The notes beneath the pieces were generated by a model that was not told the origin of the DNA, did no database searches, and was given only the letters and a program-made list of their open reading frames with translations. From an uncultured Bacteroidota bacterium (GTDB lineage: Bacteria > Bacteroidota > Bacteroidia > Flavobacteriales_D > Sanyastnellaceae), in the NCBI GenBank assembly GCA_903932685.1, contig CAIZGX010000005.1, forward strand, positions 1-37,159: a DNA stretch of 37,159 nt. Direction: 5' to 3'. The position numbers and the translations under genes were made by a program. Below are positions 8,912 through 16,160 of this stretch, in pieces (the first letter of the stretch is position 1; every line of letters starts with the position of its first letter).

Positions 8912-9403
8912 TTATTTCGCAGCCGACGGTTCTACGTATGCTTTTATTTTAATGACAGTAGTTATTTCCGGTTCTGTATTCGCCGTAATGGTCACTGACT
9001 TCTCTTGATCTTTTTCTTTTTTGGTACTATCGAACTTCACATTAATTGCAGCCGATTGTCCGGGCTTAATGGCTTCTTTCGGCCACTCAGGAACGGTGCA
9101 TCCGCATGAACCTTTGCAATTTTCAATATACAAATCTTCTTCTCCGGTATTGGTAAATTCAAAATTAAACTCACGCTTCTCGCCTTCTTTCAACCGACCG
9201 AAATCGTGCACCATCTTTTTGAATTTCATTTTCGTCTTTGAACGTGCAATAGACTCTTCACCTGAACCTTTCTCAGGAGCTGCCTTTGGAAGAACCACAG
9301 GTGCCGGCTGACTTGGAATTACTTCTCCAGTGTTGGTTGAAGAAGTAGAACAACTTGCAAAAACAAGTATTGCACTTCCAAAAACAAGTACTAGCTTTTT
9401 CAT
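8912..9403 (-). CDS. DUF1573 lipoprotein
   Basis: Starting at the ATG at 9403 the product is 163 residues with a lipoprotein signal ('LVFASC', lipidated Cys about residue 17), a Ser/Thr/Pro/Lys linker, and a DUF1573 domain. That domain is an immunoglobulin-like fold recognised by 'HDFGRLKEGE', 'FTNTGEEDLYI', 'CGCTVPEWPK' and 'KPGQ...NVKFDST'. The family is common in Bacteroidota envelopes and its function is unknown. An upstream in-frame ATG at 9484 would add 27 residues before the signal peptide and overlap ctp by 77 bases, so it was rejected. The gene starts 4 bases after the ctp stop and is probably co-translated. Confidence 0.88.
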   Translation of the reverse strand: MKKLVLVFGSAILVFASCSTSSTNTGEVIPSQPAPVVLPKAAPEKGSGEESIARSKTKMKFKKMVHDFGRLKEGEKREFNFEFTNTGEEDLYIENCKGSCGCTVPEWPKEAIKPGQSAAINVKFDSTKKEKDQEKSVTITANTEPEITTVIKIKAYVEPSAAK

Positions 9404-9407
9404 TTTC

Positions 9408-11042
9408 TTATTTTTTCGATTTTGATTTACCCATTTTGTATTCATCGAATCCCAGTGGCATTTTCTCAAATTCACCATTGACAAGAATTTCCATTCCGCG
9501 TTTGAACGCTGGATTCAACTCATTGATAATTTCATAGAACGATTCGTTTTCATAAATTCCTCTTCCAACCAAAGCTTTCATTCTAACGAGAATCACTTGC
9601 TTTGAACGAGCGAATTCATCTTCATTGAATTTCACTTCCTTCTTTTCTGCAGCTTGAATAAACGCTTGTACTTCAGCTTCAGAAAACATGAATTGCGCAA
9701 TGAACTCTTTCGAGGTTGGATACTTCTTCTTCAACTCGTCGCGATGAGCATCTACGTATTCCATGGTCCAATCATTTGTAATTCCAACACGCAAAAGATT
9801 CGAAAAATATTTACTGTTCTCCGATGTGTCTAACGGAACAAAAATGTCAGGCATAATGCCCCCACCGCCGTATACCGTTCGCTTCGTCAAACGCGTTTCG
9901 TATTTATCTTTTTCAGAAAACTTAATGCTATCCGCATGGAAGAATTCACCGTTCTTCAATCGCTTCAAATAATCCATCTCGTAATCTTCCAATCCTTTCT
10001 CGTAAGGCTTTTGAATGCATCTTCCAGCCGGAGTATAATACTTCTGAACGGTTAAACGAACCATGGACCCGTCGGGCAATGGAATAGGTCGCTGCACCAA
10101 TCCTTTTCCGAACGATCTTCTTCCAACAATAACTCCGCGGTCCCAATCTTGAATTGCACCACTTACAATTTCACTTGCACTCGCCGATGACTCATCAATC
10201 AGCACGACCAATCTTCCCTCTTCAAACCTGCCTTTAACGCGAGGTTTTGCATTTGTTTTCTCTTCAGGAAACGTTCTTCCTTTCGTGAATACAATAAGTT
10301 TGTCTTTATCTAAAAATTCGTCGCACATATCAATAGCAGCGCTCAACATTCCACCACCGTTGTCTTGAAGATCTAGCACTAAATCGCGCATTCCCTTTTT
10401 CTTCAAATCGTCCAACGCCTTGTGTAATTCTTCGGTAGTTGTCTTCGCGAATCGAGACACTTTAATATACCCAATTCCTTCAGAGGCCATATATGCCGCG
10501 TCAATAGAATAGATTGGAATTTTATCTCGAATGATTTCATACGTCGCAACACCCGGAACTCCTTTTCTCAGAATACCCACCTTCACCTTTGTTCCTCGCG
10601 GACCACGAAGCTTCTTGAAAACATCGGTGTTCTTCATACCAACGCCCGCTACATTCACTCCATCAACCGTTACAATTTTATCACCTCCACGAATTCCTAA
10701 TTTCTCAGAAGGCCCTCCTTGAATAGGTTCCACCACCATAATAGTGTCATGAAGTATGTTGAATTGAACTCCAATTCCATCGAAACTTCCTTCCAACGGC
10801 TCATTCGCTTCTTGTACTTCTTCAGCGCTGATGTAGGTTGAATGAGGATCCAATTCTTCTAACAGAGAAATGATTGCTTTTTCTGTTAGTTCTTTCGAAT
10901 TTACCGAATCGACATACATATACTCAATGTAGTTCAACAACGATGCGAATTTGTCGGTTGTTGTTTTCGGATCTGGCTGTGCCCAAGCAGTGGCTGTAAT
11001 AAGCGATTGGACAGCTAAAAACAGGATAATTTTCTTTTTCAT
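9408..11042 (-). CDS. C-terminal processing protease (S41 family, CtpA-like)
   Basis: This 544-residue exported serine protease trims or degrades envelope proteins from their C termini. It has a signal peptide (about 1-22, 'TAWA-QP'), a PDZ domain at about 85-165 ('EPIQGGPSEKLGIRGGD'), and the S41 catalytic domain. The Ser-Lys dyad is visible as 'ESSASASEIVSGA' at about 284-296 and K313 in 'GRRSFGKGLVQ'. The start at 11042 was chosen over 11063 because 'MKKKIILF' opens a standard signal peptide and the earlier start would lie in the promoter region. A near-consensus promoter with an embedded perfect inverted repeat precedes it, and the DUF1573 and prfC genes follow closely. Confidence 0.93.
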   Translation of the reverse strand: MKKKIILFLAVQSLITATAWAQPDPKTTTDKFASLLNYIEYMYVDSVNSKELTEKAIISLLEELDPHSTYISAEEVQEANEPLEGSFDGIGVQFNILHDTIMVVEPIQGGPSEKLGIRGGDKIVTVDGVNVAGVGMKNTDVFKKLRGPRGTKVKVGILRKGVPGVATYEIIRDKIPIYSIDAAYMASEGIGYIKVSRFAKTTTEELHKALDDLKKKGMRDLVLDLQDNGGGMLSAAIDMCDEFLDKDKLIVFTKGRTFPEEKTNAKPRVKGRFEEGRLVVLIDESSASASEIVSGAIQDWDRGVIVGRRSFGKGLVQRPIPLPDGSMVRLTVQKYYTPAGRCIQKPYEKGLEDYEMDYLKRLKNGEFFHADSIKFSEKDKYETRLTKRTVYGGGGIMPDIFVPLDTSENSKYFSNLLRVGITNDWTMEYVDAHRDELKKKYPTSKEFIAQFMFSEAEVQAFIQAAEKKEVKFNEDEFARSKQVILVRMKALVGRGIYENESFYEIINELNPAFKRGMEILVNGEFEKMPLGFDEYKMGKSKSKK

Positions 11043-11052
11043 AAGTTCGGGA

Positions 11053-11082
11053 TAAAGGTACAACGCAGTTTCGTTGTACCAA
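11053..11082 (-). promoter_or_regulatory. Promoter of ctp operon
   Basis: Read on the minus strand, TTG (11082-11080) is followed by exactly 19 bases and TACCTTTA (11060-11053), which matches the Bacteroidota promoter TTG-N19-TAnnTTTG except in the last base. The predicted start is about 3-5 bases before the ATG at 11042. Confidence 0.6.
11057..11080. promoter_or_regulatory. Perfect 9-bp inverted repeat, candidate operator
   Basis: GGTACAACG (11057-11065) and CGTTGTACC (11072-11080) are exact reverse complements separated by 6 bases. The palindrome spans the whole spacer between the -33 and -7 elements of the ctp promoter, where a bound regulator would block or remodel the promoter. It is not followed by a T-run on either side, so a terminator is less likely. 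Confidence 0.55.
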
Positions 11083-11107
11083 TGTCCCTAACTAAAAAAC
11101 CGTACCA

Positions 11108-11560
11108 CTATTGCACGTCGAATTCCACAACCAACTCTTCGGCTGCATTTCCGCTTTCATCAACCGCCTGTAACTCCCAATGCCACACCCCATGAATGGT
11201 ATCAGGAACAACATAATACAAGGTCTTGGTCACGGTAGTGCCCGACAATGCAAGAATGCGCGTATCTACCCACAGCCCAACATTTGGAACAACCGCAGTT
11301 GTATCCACTTCACCATTGTGCCCGTGCCCATCTGCAGCATCGTGAATACTCGCCTTCATTTGACTTAAAGGATGACTATCGGTAATTGTAAAACGAATGG
11401 CCAAAGAATCCCCCGGTTGCACCAAGAAATCTAGCCCCATAACATCGTTCACAGAAACGGAACTGATTGCTGGCGGGGTTGTATCTTCTTGCTGACAGCT
11501 TTGAAGAATGAACGCTCCTCCGATTAACACAAGAAACGATTTAAGAATTTGTTTTTTCAT
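11108..11560 (-). CDS. DUF4625 lipoprotein
   Basis: This 150-residue product has a lipoprotein signal ending 'FILQSC' (Cys about 22) and a single beta-sandwich domain of the DUF4625 type: 'TPPAISSVSVND' start, 'VQPGDSLAIRFTITDSHPLSQMKASIHDAADGHGHNG' core, and 'WELQAVDESGNAAE' end. The loop 'DAADGHGHNGE' is His-rich and could bind metal. It lies 12 bases downstream of a TonB-dependent receptor gene on the same strand, a common setting for this family, so an accessory outer-membrane role in the same uptake process is inferred. Confidence 0.85.
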   Translation of the reverse strand: MKKQILKSFLVLIGGAFILQSCQQEDTTPPAISSVSVNDVMGLDFLVQPGDSLAIRFTITDSHPLSQMKASIHDAADGHGHNGEVDTTAVVPNVGLWVDTRILALSGTTVTKTLYYVVPDTIHGVWHWELQAVDESGNAAEELVVEFDVQ

Positions 11561-11572
11561 TTTGAGTTGATT

Positions 11573-13918
11573 TTAAAATTTAATTAATGTTTGAATAAAT
11601 ACATTTCGGCCCATTTCCGGAAGATTCAGTCTTCTGTAGTTACTCGTGTGATTGTAATAAAACGCATTGAAAAGATTGTTTACACCAAGGTTGCTTTCGA
11701 GTGTTATGCCACGCAACTTCCATTCAACTTTCAATCTGGAATCTAGCGTGTGATATCCAGGCGTTGTCTTCTCATTGCGGTCGACTCTGTTTTGCGCAGC
11801 AGCCCAATTGCCTTGCACTTCCAACTGAACATTCAACTTGTTTTTCAATTCGAATAATTTTTGTTGAAGCAATACACTCGATGAAATAGGTGGAGTAAAC
11901 GGAGAAGCTGTTCCCGATGAAAACAAATACGAAAACACCGACTGCGCGCTCCATTCTACCTTCGTTCGAGTATTCAATTGAAATTCACTTTTCATTTCAC
12001 CTCCAGAAAATAGTGCGCGGTCTTCCGCATAAACATAGACCTGCCCACCGTCTGACAATTCCGAAAAAACAGAAGAAGCCCGAAGGAAAATGTAGTTGGA
12101 AAAATAGTGCGCATATCCCGCCAACGACAATCGGAATTTTTCGGTTTGAAGTTCATACGCCGCATCGAAGAGATAACCCACTTCCGGATTCAGTTGCGCA
12201 TTGCCTTGCTCATGGCGGAAGGTACCGTGATGGACGCCGTTAATGAATAGTTCTGCAGCATTCGGCATACGCCATGCCCGCTGAAGACTGTACTTCAAAG
12301 ACTGCCCTTCGCGAATCGCAACGGCTTCTCCAATTTCGAACAACCATCCTGCAAAATTTCGAGAGTTCTCACTCGCACGGACGTAATAAGATCCAATGCT
12401 ATCAGCCGATGCATAAATTGGAGAACGGAAAGATTCATTGCGCATACTCCCCTGCTCCACTCGCATTCCTAAGGTTCGGAAGGTTTCTTTTTTTCTATGT
12501 TGAAGGGGAACGTTCTGTTGCACGTAAACCGCGTTCTGAGCTCCAGAATAGTTCGGCAACAAGAAATCATATCCGCCACGCGTATGCTGAAGCAATTCCG
12601 AAAATAATCCAACCAACGTCTTTGTTCCTTCCTTCGAAGTCATGCGCAAAAACGAATTGATTTGCGCTGAACGCAAACGCAAATCGTGCGCAACGTTGTA
12701 ATTCGGCAACGGCTGAAAGCCCTCTCTTCGCGGAAGAATAAACTCTTGTCTTCTGTTTTCCTGAACCCCTGCATTCGTTTCGAACCATCCCCATTTTGTG
12801 TTCGAAGAAAAATGCATCGCCGATTTAAAATGTCGGAGCGATACATTTGGAAATCCAACATTCCTAGAATCGCCATCGCTCTGAACACTGCCAACAGTGG
12901 GCACTCCGATCGCACCCACGAACATGCCCGCGTTCTGCGTGTACAAACTTTGCGACAACTGAATTTTCCCTTTGGGAAATAATCTTCCAACAACAAATTG
13001 CTCGTGCACATCTTTTCCAGCTGTATTCTGTAAAGCACCTTCGGCAAGCGGATAAATTCTTCTCAAATAAGTGAACGAATCGGCCGGCAATTGCATGTCG
13101 CCGTAATTCATTAACGTACTTCGAAGCTTCACGTAATTCTTATTTTTTCGAATTGAAATTTGAGCGGAATTACCAATGGTGTTGTTGTTCGATTGGAAGA
13201 TGGAACCCACGTTCCCATGAACACCTTCTTTCGGCACTTCGGGTAAGCGAATGGAAAGCACTCCGCCTATTGCGTCTGATCCATACATGACATTCCCCGC
13301 ACCTTTCCGCCATTCAATGTTCTCAATTTGAAAGGGGTCAATCTCTAGCCCGTGATCACTTCCCCACTGCTGCGCCTCATGCTTCATTCCTAAATCTTGA
13401 ATGAAGCAGCGTGAACCTGAATACGCCCGAATCTGCGGCTTGCTCATTCCTGCTCCGGTTGAAATGGAAGAAATACCTGGCTGAGATTTCAGCTTGTCTG
13501 AAAGCGTTAGTCCATTGGCCAACGTAAGTTCTGCTGCTGAAAGCGAAACCATGGCTTGTGAAGATCTTCGAACTTCTACTTTAGAAGTGCCGTCTTCAAT
13601 GACAATTTCATTCAATTGAAAATTTGAAGGAAGCAATTCAATGCGCAAGGTTGTTATGGAATCTCGCTCCACCCTGAAATCGAAAAGCTTCGCTGCGTAA
13701 TTGTCCTTCAACACATGTAAATGATATTTTCCTACTGGAATTTCTTCCACAATAAAATACCCCTTACCGTCGGTAATAACGTCGGTATTGAGTTCATGCA
13801 CTTCTACATGAACATGCGAAAGGGGTAATTGCGTGGAAGCATCAACTACAATTCCGTGCAGTTGCGCCTGTGCAAAATATCCCATTCCCAAAAAGAGAAC
13901 AAGAAAAAATAAACGCAT
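11573..13918 (-). CDS. TonB-dependent outer-membrane receptor, probable metal (zinc/copper) uptake
   Basis: The 781-residue product has a signal peptide (1-18, 'AQA-QL'), a carboxypeptidase-regulatory-like domain (about 20-110), a plug domain (about 120-225, with 'GAGNVMYGSDAIGGVLSI') and a 22-strand-type beta barrel ending 'NVFIQTLIKF' with a terminal phenylalanine. The segment 'NAAELFINGVHHGTFRHEQGNAQLNPE' region near 560-585 resembles the ZnuD-type receptors ('ELYA.G.H.AT..FE.GN..L'), and the plug contains 'QWGSDHGLEID'. The N-terminal domain has the His-rich strand 'SHVHVEVHEL'. With its two His-rich neighbours this suggests zinc or copper as substrate; the receptor class is sure, the substrate is an inference. 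Confidence 0.93.
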   Translation of the reverse strand: MRLFFLVLFLGMGYFAQAQLHGIVVDASTQLPLSHVHVEVHELNTDVITDGKGYFIVEEIPVGKYHLHVLKDNYAAKLFDFRVERDSITTLRIELLPSNFQLNEIVIEDGTSKVEVRRSSQAMVSLSAAELTLANGLTLSDKLKSQPGISSISTGAGMSKPQIRAYSGSRCFIQDLGMKHEAQQWGSDHGLEIDPFQIENIEWRKGAGNVMYGSDAIGGVLSIRLPEVPKEGVHGNVGSIFQSNNNTIGNSAQISIRKNKNYVKLRSTLMNYGDMQLPADSFTYLRRIYPLAEGALQNTAGKDVHEQFVVGRLFPKGKIQLSQSLYTQNAGMFVGAIGVPTVGSVQSDGDSRNVGFPNVSLRHFKSAMHFSSNTKWGWFETNAGVQENRRQEFILPRREGFQPLPNYNVAHDLRLRSAQINSFLRMTSKEGTKTLVGLFSELLQHTRGGYDFLLPNYSGAQNAVYVQQNVPLQHRKKETFRTLGMRVEQGSMRNESFRSPIYASADSIGSYYVRASENSRNFAGWLFEIGEAVAIREGQSLKYSLQRAWRMPNAAELFINGVHHGTFRHEQGNAQLNPEVGYLFDAAYELQTEKFRLSLAGYAHYFSNYIFLRASSVFSELSDGGQVYVYAEDRALFSGGEMKSEFQLNTRTKVEWSAQSVFSYLFSSGTASPFTPPISSSVLLQQKLFELKNKLNVQLEVQGNWAAAQNRVDRNEKTTPGYHTLDSRLKVEWKLRGITLESNLGVNNLFNAFYYNHTSNYRRLNLPEMGRNVFIQTLIKF

Positions 13919-13956
13919 TGAAAAAGATTAAGAATGAATCGGAAAAGAATTAACGA

Positions 13957-14259
13957 TTATCCTTGGGGAGGTCCTCTGCCCGATTGTTCTACAAAAAATG
14001 AATCTGAAAATGGCGAAACATAAACCGACGTTGTTGCAGGCAGTTCAACATTGCAATGAAAAGCAATGTCTAAAATTTCTACAGGTAAATAAGGAAGGGC
14101 TTTGATTGCACAATACTGGCATTGCTCGTCTTCATGCTCATGAGAAGTTTCTGAATCATGACTGTGCGCCGTGAGTTGATGAAAGGTTTGAAAAGAAAGC
14201 ACACCCACAAAAAGCACGAAAAGTGCTCTAGCTAATGATGTTCTTATTTTCAAATTCAT
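13957..14259 (-). CDS. Small His/Cys-rich membrane-anchored protein (DUF2946-like), putative metal binding
   Basis: From the ATG at 14259 the product is 100 residues: one hydrophobic helix (about 9-26), then 'HSHDSETSHEHEDEQCQYC' at 32-50 with four histidines and a CxxC pair, and a C-terminus 'SGRGPPQG'. The HxH/CxxC core and the RGPP ending recall DUF2946 proteins found beside metal-related receptors. The longer reading frame back to 14388 would run into the Gly-rich tail of the TPM gene in another frame and is Ala/Glu-biased, so it was rejected. A TATCTTCG element 4 bases upstream of this ATG also supports the start. It precedes the receptor gene by 38 bases and likely shares its transcript. 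Confidence 0.75.
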   Translation of the reverse strand: MNLKIRTSLARALFVLFVGVLSFQTFHQLTAHSHDSETSHEHEDEQCQYCAIKALPYLPVEILDIAFHCNVELPATTSVYVSPFSDSFFVEQSGRGPPQG

Positions 14260-14263
14260 GTCG

Positions 14264-14271
14264 CGAAGATA
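14264..14271 (-). promoter_or_regulatory. Possible -7 promoter element for the metal-uptake locus
   Basis: On the minus strand TATCTTCG lies 4 bases before the ATG at 14259, a common Flavobacteriales variant of TAnnTTTG. No good -33 TTG is present at 19-20 bases, so the call is weak. If real, the message would be leaderless or nearly so and the receptor locus could be expressed separately from the TPM genes. Confidence 0.35.
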
Positions 14272-14284
14272 GGTCATTTCAACA

Positions 14285-15115
14285 TTACCACGACCCACCT
14301 GCTCCGCCGCCGCCAAAGCTTCCACCTCCAAAACCGCCGAAGCCTCCTCCACCGCCTGATCCTCCGCCGAAGCCGCCGCTTCCTCCACGAAATGAATTGT
14401 AATAGCCCGAGTGACGCGTGTTCATAGATGCGAGTAAGGCCCATGCAGCCCAAAAGCCTAAGTTGTTTGTGCGTGCATATTGACGTGTGCTCTTCACTTT
14501 AAATAAAAAGAAAACGCTGGCAATTACGATGAAGAAAACCAGTGCACCAAGTATACCGCCTTTGTTCTTTTTCTTTTCAGGAGCATATTCACTTGCTGGA
14601 TATTTTCCGCGAGATAAATCAGAAAGTATTTGAACACTTTTGGCAATGCCTTCAAAATATTTTTTCTGTTTCGCTAATGGAATAAATTCATTTTCAACAA
14701 TGGTGTAAGAGATTGCATCTGGAATGGTTCCGTGAAGTCCTCTTCCAACTGCAATAAAAGCTTCTCCTTTGGAAGACGCTTGCTTCGGTTTAATGAGGAA
14801 TACGATTCCGTTGTCTTGCTTGGCTTGTCCCACTCCCCATTGCTCTCCAAGTTTTGTTGCGAAAGCGTACGGTTCAAATCCGCATAGGTCCTCCACAATC
14901 ACAACCACGATTTGCGTACCTGTTGTGCGAGCCAAATTTTGCAAGCTGTCTTCCAACAATTGGATTTCATTGGCTGCAAGCATTCCTGCTCCGTCATAAA
15001 CCAAACGTCGATCATCTTTCGCTGGGAAACAATCTTGAGCCTTTGCCTGTGCGCCAAAGACGAACAAAGCAGCAACGAATAATACTTTAACGGCTGACTT
15101 TATTGCTAATCTCAT
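14285..15115 (-). CDS. TPM-domain exported protein with Gly-rich tail (YgcG-like)
   Basis: The 276-residue product has a signal peptide (about 1-26), a TPM domain (about 38-170: 'VYDGAGMLAANEIQLLEDSLQ', 'GTQIVVVIVEDLCGFEPYAFATKLGEQWGVGQAKQDNG'-type core), one or two transmembrane segments (about 186-205 and 218-232), and a C-terminal run of Gly/Ser/Phe repeats. In this family the domain faces the periplasm; TPM proteins have been linked to photosystem II repair in plants and acid phosphatase activity in vitro, but their bacterial role is unclear. The gene overlaps the preceding TPM gene by 29 bases and belongs to the lemA operon. Confidence 0.9.
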   Translation of the reverse strand: MRLAIKSAVKVLFVAALFVFGAQAKAQDCFPAKDDRRLVYDGAGMLAANEIQLLEDSLQNLARTTGTQIVVVIVEDLCGFEPYAFATKLGEQWGVGQAKQDNGIVFLIKPKQASSKGEAFIAVGRGLHGTIPDAISYTIVENEFIPLAKQKKYFEGIAKSVQILSDLSRGKYPASEYAPEKKKNKGGILGALVFFIVIASVFFLFKVKSTRQYARTNNLGFWAAWALLASMNTRHSGYYNSFRGGSGGFGGGSGGGGGFGGFGGGSFGGGGAGGSW

Positions 15116-15512
15116 TGACGTCGTTTTCTTGATAAGGGAAAGATGATTTTAATGCCGAAGCAATGTTGAGGAAACACGCACGAATACCTTCAGCGTAGTT
15201 ATTCAACTTAAAATCATTGATTAAAGATGAAAGACAATTTGAAAGAAACTCTTCCGACAAATGCGCTTTCGCTCCTGCGTCTGCGAGTATCGAAACCTTT
15301 CGGTCGTTCACACTCACATACAAGAGAACGGCATTACGCTTCTCTGTTTTATGCAACTCTAATTCTGAAAAAACAAAAGCTGCTCTGTCCAGCAAGTCTT
15401 CCTTGCACATCTCTTCGATGTGCAATTTGAATTCTGCTGAAGTGAGCAGCTCTGCTTCTTCAATGGCTTTCTCTACCTGAATAGAGAATTGTTCCTCGAA
15501 GAAAAATCCCAT
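15087..15512 (-). CDS. Short TPM-domain protein without signal peptide
   Basis: This 141-residue protein is a TPM domain by itself ('AIEEAELLTSAEFKLHIEE', 'LLYVSVNDRKVSILADAGAKAHLSEEFL', then a helical end 'NNYAEGIRACFLNIASAL'). No signal peptide or transmembrane segment is visible, so it may act in the cytoplasm or at the inner membrane face. Its ATG overlaps the lemA stop by one base and its 3' end overlaps the longer TPM gene by 29 bases. The order lemA - short TPM - long TPM recurs in Bacteroidota, which suggests one functional unit of unknown role. Confidence 0.88.
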   Translation of the reverse strand: MGFFFEEQFSIQVEKAIEEAELLTSAEFKLHIEEMCKEDLLDRAAFVFSELELHKTEKRNAVLLYVSVNDRKVSILADAGAKAHLSEEFLSNCLSSLINDFKLNNYAEGIRACFLNIASALKSSFPYQENDVNEISNKVSR

Positions 15513-16111
15513 TATTCGAAACTAACCTTTGGCGCATTTTCGCTTCCAGCATCGGCTTCAAACATCTTACGAACCTTGAATTCTTCATCGTCGTCGCCAA
15601 CCAATCCAAGCGCCTTGTGCTTCCAAAAACCACGAACATAACTGTTGAATTGCTTCACCGCTTCGTTATAATAATCGCGCTCTGTTTTGACTTGATTCTC
15701 GGTTCCTTCCAATTGAGCTTGAAGAGTTTTGAAGTTTTCAGTGCTGTTTATTTGAGGATAACTCTCAACCGCAATCATTAATTGCTTAATTCCTCTGTCC
15801 ATGTTCTGGGCACTGGCCATATACTCATCTTGATTCTTTGCCGAAACCATTCCTGCGCGGGCATTGGTCACCTCGGTCAAAATCTTTTCCTCATTCGCTG
15901 CAGCACCTTTCACCGTTGCAATCAATTGTGGAACTAAGTCGGCGCGACGTTGATAGGCTGTTTGCACATTCGCCCATTTCTCGTTCACGGCTTCTTGCTT
16001 CTCTACGGCTCCGCTGTATACGCTTGTTCCGTATAGGTAGAAGATTCCAAAACTTACGACTATTACTCCGACTACTGCGAGCAGAGCCATTAACACTTTG
16101 TTTGATTTCAT
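15512..16111 (-). CDS. lemA: LemA family protein
   Basis: The 199-residue product has one N-terminal transmembrane helix (about 8-29) and a four-helix LemA bundle with 'VNEKWANVQTAYQRRADLVPQLIATVKG', split here as the conserved 'QRRADLVPQL' and 'ESYPQINSTENFKTLQAQLEGTEN' signatures, then 'YNEAVKQFNSYVRGFW'. The C-terminal region is acidic. The biochemical function of LemA is not known; it is anchored with most of the protein outside or inside the membrane depending on the organism. It heads the lemA - TPM - TPM operon and has its own promoter-like sequence between it and htpG. Confidence 0.95.
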   Translation of the reverse strand: MKSNKVLMALLAVVGVIVVSFGIFYLYGTSVYSGAVEKQEAVNEKWANVQTAYQRRADLVPQLIATVKGAAANEEKILTEVTNARAGMVSAKNQDEYMASAQNMDRGIKQLMIAVESYPQINSTENFKTLQAQLEGTENQVKTERDYYNEAVKQFNSYVRGFWKHKALGLVGDDDEEFKVRKMFEADAGSENAPKVSFE

Positions 16112-16128
16112 TTTTGTTTATTGTTGAA

Positions 16129-16160
16129 CGAAGTTGTTATTTTTTTTCTTGTTAAGCAAA
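16129..16160 (-). promoter_or_regulatory. Putative lemA operon promoter
   Basis: On the minus strand TTTG (16160-16157) is followed by 20 bases and CAACTTCG (16136-16129), close to the Bacteroidota TTTG-N19/20-TAnnTTTG pattern. It would start transcription about 10 bases before the lemA ATG, in the short gap after htpG. Confidence 0.4.

Noticed and set aside
11057-11080. Terminator of the DUF4625 gene
   Set aside because: The stem is perfect but on the minus strand it is followed by TTTATCC and not a T-run, and it coincides with promoter elements of ctp.
11917-12660. Plus-strand frames of 108 and 128 residues inside the TonB receptor gene
   Set aside because: The opposite strand encodes an uninterrupted 781-residue receptor; these frames have random composition and no start signals.
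14260-14388. N-terminal extension of the small His/Cys protein (143-residue frame)
   Set aside because: The extension is Ala/Glu-biased because it reads the Gly-rich tail of the TPM gene in another frame; the signal-anchor helix begins at 14259.
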